64,000 nt of DNA from Ceratothoa steindachneri (GCA_963969495.1 OZ018323.1:66654460-66718459), one strand, 5' to 3'; shown: positions 24,341 through 37,140, counted from the stretch's first letter. Made by a program: numbers and translations. Notes: generated by a model not told the origin, from the sequence alone.

Positions 24341-24460
24341 TTTCTGGTTATAAACTTAATAAAAGGTTTTGTGGAGCTCTTTCCTTCATCGCCCCGTGTG
24401 ACTATTCTTGGCCCATCGATCGGATACCTGATTGGGCTCCCCCCCCCCCAATTTCATAAT

Positions 24461-24534
<74 letters not shown>
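24461..24534. repeat. (CA)n-(TA)n microsatellite
   Basis: CA repeats (24461-24478) pass directly into TA repeats (24479-24534). Confidence 0.95.
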
Positions 24535-24538
<4 letters not shown>

Positions 24539-24854
24539 AAGGACCATAGTATATTTCGCCTTTATTAATTTTCTTTGGAAACTTTCCATTTTTCTTATTA
24601 TATTTTCTAGTTCATCTTGTAGATGGTAAACAACTTTTCCTACGTTCATCTCTTTTTTAAATGAAATGTGTTTGGTAAAACTTAAAAAAATCTCAGCACT
24701 TAAATTCATGTTTCGCTTTAATAAACACATTTCATTTAAAAAAAAGAGATAAAGTAGATATTGTTTGCCATCTTGCAAAGGAAATTAATAAAAACGAAAT
24801 ATACTATGGTCTTTAACAAAATCTGTATACAAGAAAGTCTGCTACCCATTTACA

Positions 24855-24856
<2 letters not shown>
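24535..24856. pseudogene. two PLE N-termini, head to head, between TA arrays
   Basis: Minus strand (about 24660 to 24535): MNVGKVVYHLQDELENIIRK then [13 protein letters not shown] running into TA. Plus strand (about 24780 to 24856): [20 protein letters not shown] running into the opposite TA array. The middle contains inverse arms (AAATGAAATGTGTTT / its inverse, 24659-24745). Both are the start of a PLE protein and stop after some 30-45 codons at the TA repeat. Confidence 0.7.

Positions 24857-24905
<49 letters not shown>
24857..24905. repeat. (TA)n microsatellite
   Basis: About 48 bp of TA. Confidence 0.95.
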
Positions 24906-24909
<4 letters not shown>

Positions 24910-25139
24910 TTAAAAGGCTATTTTTGCCAAACACAGTCTTCCTCGAAGCCCTCGGAAGGAACTCTTCTCACATACACGAGAAGGTAACACTTAAAATAAG
25001 TGTTCTCTCAGATAGCCCCCAAAATGTTGCTTTTGAAAGTTAATAGTGCCTAGTATTTCGTTAAATAATATTCTTTTCAAAGTTATATATAAATATTGGA
25101 CTCATACGAGTAATTCTACTTGTGAAATTAAAGTAATTT

Positions 25140-25768
<629 letters not shown>

Positions 25769-25769
25769 A

Positions 25770-25926
25770 GGTAAAGAAAGTTGGGCAATATATTTTCATC
25801 GTAACAAGTTTTGTTAAAAGCGACTGCTAATTTTGCGTTTGTGATTCTTTTTTCACATCTTTCAATTTGTCTTATATTTGCCTTTATGTCTGGATTGAGT
25901 CCATGTATAAGTTCTCCAAAGTTCAT
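25770..25926 (-). pseudogene. PLE N-terminus, truncated by TA array
   Basis: ATG at 25926 (minus): [20 protein letters not shown], later [17 protein letters not shown], the typical opening of a PLE protein. The reading enters the (TA)n array after about 50 codons, so only the N-terminal leader survives. A hammerhead motif lies 65 bp upstream of the ATG and a PLE endonuclease end lies beyond that, all on one strand. Confidence 0.75.
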
Positions 25927-25990
25927 TATAGCACGATTTCGAAATTATAGCGAAGGAATAGAAGATTTCTTAGGTAAAAAACACTTTATT

Positions 25991-26033
25991 TATCTGACGC
26001 GTTTCGTCACAACTCGTAACATCTTCAGAGATA
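25991..26033 (-). ncRNA. hammerhead ribozyme motif (type I, PLE-associated)
   Basis: On the minus strand: stem I 5' strand UAUCU, core CUGAAGA (fits CUGANGA), one unpaired U, a five-pair stem II (GUUAC/GUGAC with GAGUU loop), then GAAA, a short palindromic stem III (ACGCGU), cleavage triplet GUC, and stem I 3' strand AGAUA, which pairs perfectly with the first strand. Minimal type I hammerheads with palindromic stem III that act as dimers are known from PLEs. The extra U between the core A and stem II is shared with the motif at 45636-45673. Confidence 0.7.
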
Positions 26034-26229
26034 CAAGAAAATACAAGATAAAATTATAAGAATTGTTTTATATATCATGGATAGACGGTAAACGTACAGA
26101 CGAACATAGAAGTCACTCAGGTAGGGTGCACTGGCAAACTCCTTGACAGGGTGGGACACGTCAAGAGCGCAGCTAGAAGATTAAATTTACAGTCGTATCC
26201 AGATAGATAAATGACCTGGATACCTGAGA

Positions 26230-26562
26230 TTAGCTCTCCCGTGCGTTTCTATTCCGATTCTTGTTGCTAGGTAGTATTCCATTTGAATTGAATTGAATAT
26301 TAATTTTGGGTTGTTTTTCTTGTATGTGAATAGCTTCTAGAAATAGTAATTGTCGCCGATCAGGTGCGGAGTCGATAATTTTAGTGTTCCCTTCTAACAT
26401 TTTTCTGCTGAGAATTATTGCATGGTTTAGGCTGGTATGGTTTTGGGGGGCGCCATTCGTCAGGTGGTAGGTCATTCTTCGTGATAATTTTGTTTCAGTC
26501 ATGCCAATATATAAGTGGAGGAGGAGCTTGCAGTCTCCTAGGTTGCATTTATACTCATATAT
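26230..26562 (-). pseudogene. PLE GIY-YIG endonuclease C-terminus
   Basis: Minus strand, from the mariner edge: YEYKCNLGDCKLLLHLYIGM then TETKLSRRMTYHLTNGAPQN, LEAIHIQEKQPKINIQ and a stop at 26230. This is the nuclease domain that PLEs use to nick target DNA. The upstream portion of the same domain continues beyond the mariner at 27972-28050, so the mariner interrupted it. Confidence 0.85.
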
Positions 26563-26564
26563 TA

Positions 26565-27969
26565 TTGGGTTAAAGAATAAGTTCTTGCGGTTTTATCAAA
26601 TTTTTTCGTTACTATCAACAATTTTAGAAAAACTTCATTTTTAATTGATAACAATATGTAATTTAATCAATAATGTATTCTCCGTTGTTATTTCCGACTT
26701 CTTCCCAACGTTCAACTAGTTTTCCGATGCCTCTGCAATAAAAATCTCTGGATTTTGACTCGAAGAATTCGTCTAACCAGGTTCTTAATTCCACATCAAT
26801 ATTGAACGAAACGCCGCGCAAATTGTTGGAGAGCGATCGGAACAGATGGAAACCCGATGGAGACATGTCTGGCGAATATGGAGGATGCAACAGGATTTCC
26901 CAATTAAGCGTTTGGATGGCGTTTTTTGTCATATTGGCAATGTGAGGACGAGCATTGTCGTGTTGCAGAAGGACTCCATAACGTCGATGAGGTCGCTTTT
27001 CACGAATAGCTTCGGCGATTCGATACATTGTTGAACGTACAGTTCTGCATTGACAATCTCGTTGTTCGCAAGGAGCTCATAAAGAATGCCTTCACAATCC
27101 CACCACACACACAGCATCGTATCTCAGGGATGAAGTCCTTGCTTTAATTGAGGAAGTGTTTTTTTATTGGGGCTAAGCCATTGTTTTCGATGGTTCATGT
27201 TGACATAAACACACCCCTTTTCGTCGCCAGTGATGATGCGGTGAAGAAATATGTCCTTATATCCACGAGTAGCCTTGTGACGAGCAAGCAAACCTGCGGC
27301 AATGGTGGAGCGTTGAAGTTTGTTGCTTTCGCTCAAAGCGCGCGGAACCCATGCACCGAGTTTTTTAACTTTCCCCATCGAATGAAGGTGATTCACTACA
27401 GTTTTATGATCACACACCAATTGTACAGCCAATTTTCTAGTCGATCGACGAGGATTTTCATGAAGAAGGTCGTTCAATCGATCTTCATCCAACTTAATGG
27501 GGCGACCAGAACGTTCTTCGTCATTAAGGTTGAAATGACCGTTTTTGAAACGTGAAACCCACCATTGAACTGTCCTTTCTGATAAAGCATTTTCTCCGTA
27601 CACAGCACAAATATCGCGACGAGCTTTGGCTACGTTTGCATTGTTCCCGTCTCGATTGAAAATGAATAACAACACGTGTAGAAAATGCGCCTTTCTTTCA
27701 ACTTGACATTCCATTTTGAGGGTGTGGAACAACAATTAAATTAACACAACTTTTAAATAAACCGCAATGACTTATTATTCTACTTCAAGACGTAGCCTAA
27801 GCAAAAGCCTAATAGTTTACGCTGTTAAGAGACGTATCCTAACCTTGGCAAATTTTGGTCTCATTATTTATTATTGTTTTTTAATATGTGCACAAATCAC
27901 GTCAACAAAACTTAAATCAACAAAAAATTAAAAAAAAACAAAACCGCAAGAACTTATTCCTCAACCTAA
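26565..27969 (-). mobile_element. mariner element 3 (different subfamily), inserted in a PLE
   Basis: ITRs of about 30 bp: left TTGGGTTAAAGAATAAGTTC at 26565, right (inverse) TTAGGTTGAGGAATAAGTTC at 27969, flanked by TA at 26563-26564 and 27970-27971. The 1405-bp element carries its transposase on the minus strand. It splits the PLE endonuclease reading (HV before, IYEYKC after). Confidence 0.92.
26663..27735 (-). pseudogene. mariner transposase, frameshifted, third catalytic Asp changed
   Basis: Minus strand. The N-terminal frame (27735-27124; likely real start MECQVERKAHFLHVL) has two HTH motifs (ERTVQWWVSRFKNGHFNLND; RKLAVQLVCDHKTVVNHL), WVPRALSE and ITGDEK (first Asp). The frame changes near 27120 (WWDCEGILYELLANNEIVNA) and again near 27028 into YGVLLQHDNARPH (second Asp) and HPPYSPDMSPSGFHLF, where the family has APSD: the third Asp is Gly (GGG). 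It ends with LVERWEEVGNNNGEYIID. At least two frameshifts plus the Asp-to-Gly change make it inactive. Confidence 0.9.
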
Positions 27970-27971
27970 TA

Positions 27972-28050
27972 CATGGTTTCTTTGCTTAGGTTCAGGTTTC
28001 GGCCTCAGATTGTTTTTCATGATGAAGGTGGCGGTTCGTCTAGTTTGGTA
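27972..28050 (-). pseudogene. PLE endonuclease linker, continuation across mariner
   Basis: Minus strand reads IMKNNLRPKPEPKQRNHV up to the TA where mariner 3 is inserted; the sequence resumes as IYEYKCNLGDC at 26562. This matches the run-in to the PLE GIY-YIG domain. Confidence 0.65.
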
Positions 28051-28056
28051 GTATAT

Positions 28057-28370
28057 ATTAAGCGAATCACTGTCAACACTCTATACAAAAGGGCCAGGAC
28101 ACACTGCAGCAACCAACAGCTGCGGAAACAAGAGGAGCTACATGTCAAAGAAGTCTTCTCCGCCAATAACTATCCTAACCGGTTCGTCAGGTCGACACAA
28201 AGACCACGAAACCAGGACGACGATATAACAGAACGCAAGAGGGTCACACTACCACATTTCAAAAGAACATCAGAAATAGCGGCCAGACTCCTACTTCCAT
28301 ACAACATCGATGTAGCGCACAAACCAAGGGATACCATACGCCAATAACTAACGAAAGTGAAAGACGAAAT
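28057..28370 (+). pseudogene. PLE fragment, post-RT region, opposite orientation
   Basis: Plus strand frame: KRITVNTLYKRARTHCSNQQ, ANNYPNRFV, HKPRDTIRQ*LTKVKDE, the region between RT and the endonuclease in PLEs. It is joined head to head with the minus-strand PLE at about 28056 and stops where the 120-bp repeat begins. Confidence 0.7.
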
Positions 28371-28780
28371 TTGTAACCCTTATGTTGTTTTACATTATAT
28401 TTAGAATGGTATAATTGCCAAAGCCCTCCCAAATGTTAGCCAGGGAATTATTTTGTTTTGGCAATAACATCATAACTATTCGGCCGATTCCAACAAAATT
28501 TGTACCCATTATGTTGTTTACATCCTCTTTCAAATTATATAATTGCTTAGGTCCTCCTAAGGTTAGTCCGGATTTTTTTTGGGGCAATAACATCATAACT
28601 ATTCGGCCGATTCTAAAGAAATTTGAAACCCTTAAGGTGTTTGCATTCCCTTTTGAGTGATAAAATTGCCAAAGTACTCCCAAGGTTACTCCGGGAATTA
28701 TTGAAAGTTTTCAAAGTCGTAAGGACATAAATCAGAATAAGTGACGGCACGCAACTTTTTGGTCAGCAGACCTTGTTCTT
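28370..28780 (+). repeat. three units of the ~120-bp repeat plus tail module
   Basis: Same units as in 20930-21660 (ACCCTTATGTTGTTTTACAT, AATAACATCATAACTATTCG), ending in the tail module (CATAAATCAGAATAAGTGA..., AGACCTTGTT). It lies upstream of the hAT-like remnant. Confidence 0.8.
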
Positions 28781-28985
28781 TACAAAGTGTATATTTAGGT
28801 TATTATTAAGCATTTCTTAAAATATTCATTTTTATATAGGAATAATTACAACTTTCTGTAGAAAGGGTAACTACTTTGTTTAACTTTGCTTTTTTCTGAT
28901 AGAGTCAAAATATTTTCATATGTTGGGTATTATATTTATAAAATAATTAATATTATTGCATAAATTTCCCTACCTTGTTTGGCAC

Positions 28986-31050
28986 CTTATGTCTCTTACA
29001 GATAAAATGGATGTTTTTGTGTTAAGGACGAAGAGAGCCACAGTTTCATCTGATGAGGTTGTCTCAGCGACAGTGACTGCAACTGATTCTTCATCTTCTC
29101 AACAGCATGCTTGTTCTTCAAACCAGCTTTCGTTTACCTCTGATTCTAGTGGAATCTCTCACCATCAGCCTTCATCCGATCTTAGTGATCATAATCCTGC
29201 TCAACCTCGTGTAGTGAACCTACCGAAGACTATGTTTGGAAAACAAAGTTGCTCATTCAAAAACAAATGGTACTCTGACTGACCTTCGCTGGAATATTCT
29301 GTGGAAAAAGATTCGTGCTTCTGCTTCCCTTGCCGTAAGTATCTTGCTGGTAACGATCAAGATAAGATGTACACTACGGAAAGTTTAAAAAACTGGAAAA
29401 ATGCAATAGAGAGGGAAAAAGGGTTTTCCAAATATACAGGATCAAAGTCTCATATGATTGCTATGGCTGCATGGGTAGGTCCTAAAAAGTTTGAGAAAGA
29501 AGGTGGTTTACTTGAATATATCTGCGATACCCAAGTGAAAAATAACAGATAATATCCCTCCAGAGTATTTGAAGTAATCAAATTCCTCACAACAAATGAG
29601 TTGCCATTCAGAGTTAGTGAGAAAGAGATTGGTGGAATCCATTCAGGATTATTTATGAAAATGATGGAATATACCATGAATATTGACGCAAAATTTGCTA
29701 AAATCAGGCAAACAATTCTAGAAAATGCAAAGTACACATTTCCACATTTTCAAAATGAAGTGATTGGAATGATGGCGCAGTTGATAAGAGAGAAAAGTGT
29801 ACAATAGATCAAAACAACGAATACGGTGTTGTTCACCATTAAATGTGATGAGACCAGGGATTCGGCTGGAGTTGAGCTTCTTTTTTTTTGTGATCAGGTT
29901 TGTCAGAATGAATGGACTACCCACTGAAACTCTTCTTGGGCTCTATGAGTCGGAGAGATTTGATGCAGACTACATCACCGAACACCCTTTGCAGGCTTTG
30001 AAAGATTTCGATTTTAAACTGTTATTAGCATAGTGTTATGATGGTGCATCTGTCATGTTAGACAAGCACTCAGGAATACAACGCCGAATCTCTGATCATG
30101 TTCAGAGAAATATCCCGTAAATACACTGTTTTAACCATCAACTTCACCTTGCTGTTGTTCATGTTTGTCAGAAAGTGGACATAGTGCAAAAGTTCTTTGA
30201 TGTGTGTCAGCAGTTGAATGACTTCTTGGCAAAGCCTAAAGTTAGCACCATGTACAGCAAGTCAGGTGCTCCACCTTTGGCGCGTTTAATGGAACATCGC
30301 TGCAGTGGGCATTTCAAGACCACTAAAACCATTGTGGAAAACTATAACATTATCATATCAACACTGAATTTTTCCCCTGAGGGTGGTCTCATTGACCTGT
30401 GTGTGACTACTCTTGGGTTGAAAATGCCCTTATCTCAAGAGAGGTATGTATTGCCAGGTACTGTCATGCGTGAAGTTCTTGGTGCATTAAAGCCAGCTGA
30501 TAAGATGCTGCAATCTATGGAGTGTTCAGTCGCGCATGGTTACCAAATTGCCAGTGAAACAGTTCATATCATATGCAACATGCGAACTAAAAAGAAGTTT
30601 TCAGAGGTTCTAGAAGGATGGCAACTTAAATGTTGTAGACATGTTGAGTGACATAAAACAGCTCCACAACTGACAAAACGAGTTCGAAAACATCCCCGCA
30701 GTCTAGACTCCTTCATCGTGACCGCATCTACAGGACGAGACGAAGAGCAACCACTCACCTCTGTATACTTTGAAATATTGGATTCACTCACCAACGAGTT
30801 GGAGAGGTGCTTCTCTGAGTGCAACAGCAAGTTGGTGGCATCTATTTCCACTTTGCTACCATGCTCTGAGATGTTTCTTGATTTTGACCAATTGCAACCA
30901 CTTACTGTTTTGGTCAACAAATCAGGAGCGTTATTGACTTATTTTTGCTTCGACATGAGGTCGAGGTTGTTCGAAACATGTCTCAGAAGCAGCTCTGGAC
31001 AGAGGCATGTCAGGAGAGCAGGACTACCATTAACAAGTTTCTGTTAGAAT
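28986..31050 (+). pseudogene. hAT/ZMYM1-like transposase remnant
   Basis: Starts after a splice-acceptor-like CTCTTACAG at ATG 28986. A Ser-rich leader is followed by a TTF-type zinc finger region (YSVEKDSCFCFPCRKYLAGN, ESLKNWKNAIEREKGFSKY), then in shifting frames KFLTTNELPFR, FTIKCDETRDSAGVELL (catalytic Asp region), CYDGASVMLDKHSGIQ, IHCFNHQLHLAVVH, and FEILDSLTNELERCFSE. This is the order in hAT-derived ZMYM1-like proteins. At least five breaks; the C-terminal dimerisation part is not recognisable. Noncoding repeats flank it in inverted orientation. Confidence 0.75.
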
Positions 31051-31079
31051 CTGCTGAGTAGTTATGATGTTATTGTTAA

Positions 31080-31310
31080 AACACTATAATTCCTGGGCTA
31101 ACATGGGAGGACTTTGCCAATTGTATCATTCGGAAGAGAATGTAAAACAACATAAGGGTTTCAGATTTCATTAGAATTGGCTGAATTGTAACGTTATTAA
31201 AAAAAATCACAAAACAGGGACCGACGACCGACCGATATAGTGAGATGTAGAGTCGCTCGCGACATGACTCACACGTGACTAAAAATGTACAATATTGAAG
31301 ACAAGATGTA
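31080..31310 (-). repeat. inverted copy of ~120-bp repeat plus head module
   Basis: On the minus strand the head module (ACTCTACATCTCACTATATC, GGTCGGTCG) is followed by one unit (TGAAACCCTTATGTTGTTTT, GCAAAGTCCTCCCATGTTAG). It is opposite to the copies at 28370-28780, so the hAT-like remnant has inverted-repeat flanks. Confidence 0.8.
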
Positions 31311-32729
31311 ACATAGTGGTTATATTGAATAATAAAGATAATTAAATATGAATAAATATGGGCATTTCAAGCAATATTAGGGAAATGCAACAGCCTTTAG
31401 AGTGTACAGGGTTAAATGGATGAATTTTGTTCGAAAAATGCATATAGTTTTATTGGGAAGAATGAGGTCAAACATTCAATAAATACCAAAATGCATATAG
31501 TTTTGCTGGTGAGAGTGGGGCAAAACATTTATGGCCGCAGGGTACAGGCATTTTATCATAATTTTTACTTCTTTCTACTTCTTCTGGTACCAGTCTTTAC
31601 CCCAAGATATGTGACATAACTTCACCATGACCTCGAGTATGTGTTATTTGCTGGCTTCACAATGATGATAATGTAGACATAATTAAATACATATATATTT
31701 AAGATATCCATCTTATTATGATTCGGAGTGGATAGATAAGGATATTTTATTATTTTTGTAGGATCCTAGATTGTTTAAATGTAAATCAATACCTTTTACT
31801 TTACCATACAGTAGGACTCATCCACTCATTTAATGTTCTGCTACTCCACTTTTCGATCATTTCACTATAATATTTCACTCATTTTATGAGTTGAACAGAC
31901 TTTTACAGACGTTGGATTTACAATGCTATATATTTGTTACTTATCCCTAAGCGGGTTGTAGAGTGAAAGTTTATAAAGGAAAACTAGCTCTTTGTTTATG
32001 CCCAGAAAGAGAAACAATAGCATTTGTAAAACTTACCATAAGAGCGATTACTAGTGAGGTTTAGTGAATTTTTCCTTTTATCCGCACATTAAAAAAAACA
32101 CCACCTTGATATTTAAGTTTTCGGTTCGCCGTAATTACAAATATATCTAACGTTGGGAACGGAATGATAAGAAAAAGCCACTTACCAGTCAGTTCGTTAT
32201 TAGCTACCGCGACTACTAAGCCAACAAACTTGAAAAGTTCAGAGTCCATAAGTAGCATTAGTGTTTTGAGTTGAGATTATAGGATTTTGTTATGATAATA
32301 CATACAAATGTTTGCATTTTTATTATAAAATTGATTTAGAAAATGATATTTGATATAATCAGTTTGGAAAATAGAATTGCAAATGGGACTTGAGGATTGC
32401 CCTCTTGTGAAGATGGGGTTTGCTACAAAATTATTGGAATGGACTTCCAGAATTGGTGATAAATTCTTAGAAAGTTTGAATGTATTTTAACTTATGGAAT
32501 GGCTAGGGGCAAAATACAATTACAGAACTTTACTATGCAGTCAGTTCTTCCAATTAGTAACCCAACCAGGCAGTTCACAAAACCAAAGTGGTAATAAGAA
32601 GATATCTGTGAGTAAATGTACAGGCTTGCTGTATAATGTTTCACACAAGAGAGAACTTCTCTCTTGTGTGTAACTGAAATCATATTATTATTTTAGGCTA
32701 AAGTAAGAACGAGGTAACACGAAATACCC
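31311..32729. other. no gene; one perfect hairpin
   Basis: AT-rich with no domain found. A perfect 14-bp inverted repeat (CACACAAGAGAGAA / inverse, one-base centre) lies at 32642-32670. Confidence 0.45.
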
Positions 32730-34320
32730 TTGAGCCGGGCGGAGGGGCTCCCTTCTCACCATCGTCATGCGACAAAGGGGCTTCCACTTTCTCATTTTTG
32801 GAATCGCTCTCGGGCAGCTCTACCTCTAAAAAGGAGGTTGCCCCTATTATTTCTCATGGGCCCCTTCAACCCTCTTCTACCAGAGAGGATGCCGACTCCT
32901 CTCCTAGGCCTATGAGTGCGAGGGTTCTCCCTCACCCTCTTCTGTGAATTCGCCCATGGACGACTCCATCTTTCGATCAATGGCAGTACCCCCTTTTCTA
33001 TCAAAGGGAACTGCCAAGAGGGCAGGCGGCCCAAAATCGACCATTCCCGGTGGGAGAGACTCGATAGGGCCGATATCCTTAGGGGGCAGGGGGCAAAGGA
33101 AATCGGGGCCCGTCGAGACGTGCCTTACACAGTCCAGTGATCATGTATCTTGACATTGCGGGGTGTCGTCGCGCCTGCCTTCTCTCTTCACCGATGGAGA
33201 CCGGTTCGATGGCCAGAGACACGAAAAAGGGTACCGAAAGTGACCCAGCTGCGTATGGCAGGATCTTCCATTGGATCCCTTTGACAACTAACAACTTCTC
33301 CATCTCGGACAAGAGTCTTGCTGTGGCTGGTCCATCCGACCTAGGGGCTTCCTCCAGCGGTGGAAAGAAGCTGGTTCATTCACCACCCTCCTCTCCTCAA
33401 AATAAAAAGAACAGGAAGAAGAAAAATAGTACTAATGGCTCATCTCTATCCGCGGGATCTCCGGAGGTGGACGGAACCGCTGCCGGTTCGGCAAGCAACT
33501 ATGCAAATATCGGCATATTTGCCTAGAGTGGGCTCAGACCAATGCCAAAGTCGCAAGTGTTTGAGCGGATCCTCGATTACATCGGGGCCCCTCAAAACTG
33601 CTGGATTCAAACGCTTTCTGGTTATTTACTCCACTGATGACAGAATTTTGGCTAAATATAACATGATCCATCACAGGAGAGTATTAGCTAGCTTATTAGT
33701 AGAGAGTCGAAGGTGACACGTTTCTTGGACGGGAGCATTCTGGCGTATGGGTTCGATCCCTCTGAGGTGGATATAATTAGGAGACTTAATGGTTCGCTGG
33801 TTAGTGTGACGCCACACTCTACCATGAACTTTGTGAAAAGATTGGTTTACGCGAGGAACTAATAGACTACGCCATAGACGACATCACCTTAGAGCTGGCC
33901 GACCATGGGGAAGTCAAGGTTGAACGTGTGATGAGAAAACATGACGGTTCTCAAGACTCACCCCTACACTCTTCGTTGCGTTCGACCGTGACAGTCTCTA
34001 TGAGTTAGTGTTTGTCGGTTGGTATCGCTATAGCGTAAATGCATTCGTGCCACTGACACAAAGGTGCTCCTACTTCCATCGCTTTGGCCATGCGAATCGA
34101 TCTCCTAGACGTACACGATGGGTCCCTATCGTGCCTGGCCAAGGGTATCAAATGTGGAGAGCTGCACCCACCCAGATTCTTTGGAGAAATGTCGTTCGAA
34201 TCTCCTACAGAAGGAAATACTGGCCATTCAGGCTATGCTTGTCTCATTTTTCGCGAGGTTAAGGACCTGGTCATGGCAAACCCGACGCTGTCTTGGACGT
34301 CTTATGCCTCTATTTAAAAC
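32730..34320 (+). pseudogene. LINE ORF1 (gag-like, CCHC) remnant, I/Jockey/R1 type
   Basis: GC-richer region readable across several frames. A Ser/Pro/Lys-rich N-terminal part (33137-33526, with SSPQNKKNRKKKNSTNGSS) is followed by GFKRFLVIYSTDDRILAK, VKVERVMRKHDGS, FVAFDRDSLYELVFVGW, VNAFVPLTQRCSYFHRFGHA and a second knuckle-like segment. Family pattern: RNA-binding domain then P..RC..C..FGH. CCHC knuckles. Several knuckle cysteines are changed and the frame breaks often. No ORF2 follows. Confidence 0.6.
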
Positions 34321-36450
34321 AAGGCACCCATTTCTCTTAGCTCTTCCAGGCCTATGAGCACGGTCGTTTATGCGCCGAATCGGAACCCTTTTGCAGGTTT
34401 TATTTATCCCGGGCGCGCCCCTGGTAGATCTGGCGGCACAAAGGATTCACATCCATCCCCGGCCAAAATTAGGGTCTGAGTGCCCAAACAAATTCCGCAT
34501 CACTACTCCTTTCGGCTCTTTCTAGATGTTTTGAATGCATTAGTGTCTTCGTTACAGTAGTCATACCTTCCATCTCTTTAAGTATCGGGTTACGATGTCT
34601 TTCGTTCTTGTTTTACTAAATCAACAACCTCTTGATACCATCTCGGTCCCTCGAAAAACACATTTTTTTACATTCGTCAGTTTTTTTTTCTTGTTTGGAT
34701 GATTATCGTATCCTACTCATCCCTTATAAGTGTCTTTATGTTGTCTTTATGACCGAATTCGTACTCTCTGAGGCAGAATTGTTGCGATACGAGACTTTCA
34801 TTAATGTTCCTCGCAAAAGCAACTGCATCCTTTTTGTGGTAGGGTCTTTTTTACAATCAATTTCTTTATGACTGTGTCGAGCCATGCAGTCTGTCGTGGT
34901 ATGACATTATATTACATCAATGCCATATTATATCTAAGGGGGAGGGAACAATAACTTAAAGGCGAACCGAAAAGGGACGGAACACCACTAGTTTAGACGG
35001 GCTGAGTAGCGAGAAAGAGTGCAACGAGGTCAGGTAAATTATGGGCAATGGCAAAGCGCTTAAGGTTATTTAAAGAGGCATGTAGAGAAAATATAATTTT
35101 ACTTACATAAAAATAATGAGAGAATTGACGGGCAAAATTACATCAGATGAACGATGTGGGGGGATTGTAGTTATGAATCAGACTATGGAGTTAAAATTGA
35201 TGTGTTACGGGAGGAGACTATTTAAATGAGGGGAATTAACGCAAATGGGTTACTGGAGGGAGAGAGGGGTTAGCTTACAGAAGATTCCTGGTGAGACGTC
35301 AGGGTAAGGCTTCACGGATTTCTTCTGCACGTGAGGCGAGGCCGCTCGAAGCTTCTGAGCGGGATGTTAAAGTGATGACGGTTCTCCAAAAAAAAATACG
35401 GGGCGGTAACGTCCGGTCCAGGGGAGAGTATTTCGGCCACCCGGAAACGAGGGGCGATCGAGGAGGGCTTCGACAGGAGTTTACGAGAGAAGTCGGAAAA
35501 ATCACGCGGTAGCGATTGTTAAATGGAATTACCTCACTGGCTGGGGCTAATTCCAATACACAAAAATAGTTCAGCTGTCACTTTGCTTTGTTGTTAGCCC
35601 CTGACTTGGAACTAGGGGAATTTTCTTGGGGTCCGGGTGAGACTTCTCAACTCTGTATCGGTTTCTTGCCGAGGATATTCTAGCCCGTGTAAAGGTGAAT
35701 CATAGTGGACGCGATTCGAGGCTACCGCTTGTGGAAAGGAGGGGGGAGGTTAGACTTACCAATTTAAGCCTAACAGAATCTTCTCCAGCACATGGAACTT
35801 CCGTGCTGGAAAAGAAATTCCACGTTGAATTTCCCCCACACAGTCCTTGAACAATTGTTCTCCCCCGAGGTATGAAAAACTTTCCTCGCACAGAAAAGTC
35901 TATTGCTAACGCTGTTTGCTTGACCATTGCTTATTCTGAGTACTTCATCTCCATTGCTGCCGACGCTTCATCAACTGACGAAGAAGCAACACTACAAAAA
36001 AATAATTGATAACCAATGTATCCTCTTACTTTCTTATCTGCTCTCTTTCATATTCTCCAAAATAAATAGCACGTTCTCTCTAGCGCTCCTTCGAATACTT
36101 ATTACAGTCCGCAACTTCCGTCCTTATTGTGAAAGATACGAGAATACCATTTGGCCTAGCACAAGCCCTTTGTTGGTGCCATTTCTACTCGTATCACTTC
36201 TTCCATTTACTCTTCGATGCTAGTCATTTGGATTACGCCCGAAGTTTACAAGTGACATTTGTTCCTGTTCTTTATTTCGCCGTGCAGTATGCGTTATCTC
36301 ACATTTCATCGACTTCGAATACGCAAATCTCTCGTCCCTCTCCATTTGATCATGTGACTCTAGTGTTACATTTAAACATGACGTAGAAGTACGACGATTG
36401 CGTAACTCCTTTCACCTCGTCGTTTGAGAAGTCGAGTTGCAAGGCAGCTC
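34321..36450. other. no gene seen
   Basis: Varied composition; frames up to about 98 codons (35927-36223) show no domain. A GGGGGAGG run lies near 34940. Possibly more decayed transposon sequence. Confidence 0.4.
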
Positions 36451-36451
36451 T

Positions 36452-37140
36452 GCCAGGTATATCTCGGTAGAATATTATTTACCTGACTCTCCTCGATAGA
36501 GTGGTTTAGGAAAAGGGACAATAAAAAATAAAGAGAGTAAGTCGCTTGATCCGGGTTGCGAACGGGTTTTGTATCTCCGGATCACTGTTGGGGAGCGGCG
36601 TATCGACTGCACCATCAAGGCCAGGTATATATCGGTAGAATTTTATTTACCTGACTGTCCTTGATAGAATGGTTTAGGAAAGGGGACAATAAAAATTAAA
36701 GAAAGTAAGTAGCCTGATGCGGGTTGCGAGCGGCTTTTTGTGTCTCCGGATCACTGTTGGGGAGCGGCGTATCGACTGTGTCATCATGAGTCTGAAAAAA
36801 AGACTCATTCAAACGGATATTTTAAACCGCTCGCTTTTATTTTTATGTGCACTACACATCCCCCTCCTAGAAGCGGAGTGTATTATGAAGACATGAAGAT
36901 GACGAACGCCCCTCGGAAACGTTATCCAAGGCATAAACTTCCACCTAAGTGGATGAGCACCATTGTCGGAAAAGGGCTGATGAAAAAAAATAAAGAACAA
37001 AAGTAGTGAGGAAATTGGCAAACGGGTTCCTGAGTGAGAGGATCACTGTTGGCAAGCGGGCTATCTAGTATGCCACTCTAAGCCTATAAAAAAGGACTCA
37101 TTCAAGAAAAGTTTTTTTTGCTGTCCGCTTGTACTTCTCA
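36452..37140 (+). repeat. ~168-bp tandem repeat, two full units and partial third
   Basis: Units at 36452 and 36620 share CCAGGTATAT.TCGGTAGAAT, GATCACTGTTGGGGAGCGGC and GTATCGACTG. A partial, diverged unit lies at 36990-37140 (GGATCACTGTTGGCAAGCGG; GACTCATTCAA also occurs at 36803 and 37097). Confidence 0.75.

Noticed and set aside
32642..32670. Perfect 14-bp hairpin as a terminator or RNA element
   Set aside because: Isolated in AT-rich noncoding DNA, with no gene or element end next to it; too little to assign a role.
34632..36386. Short frames between the LINE ORF1 remnant and the 168-bp repeats
   Set aside because: No domain, no codon signal and mixed composition; not supported as genes.
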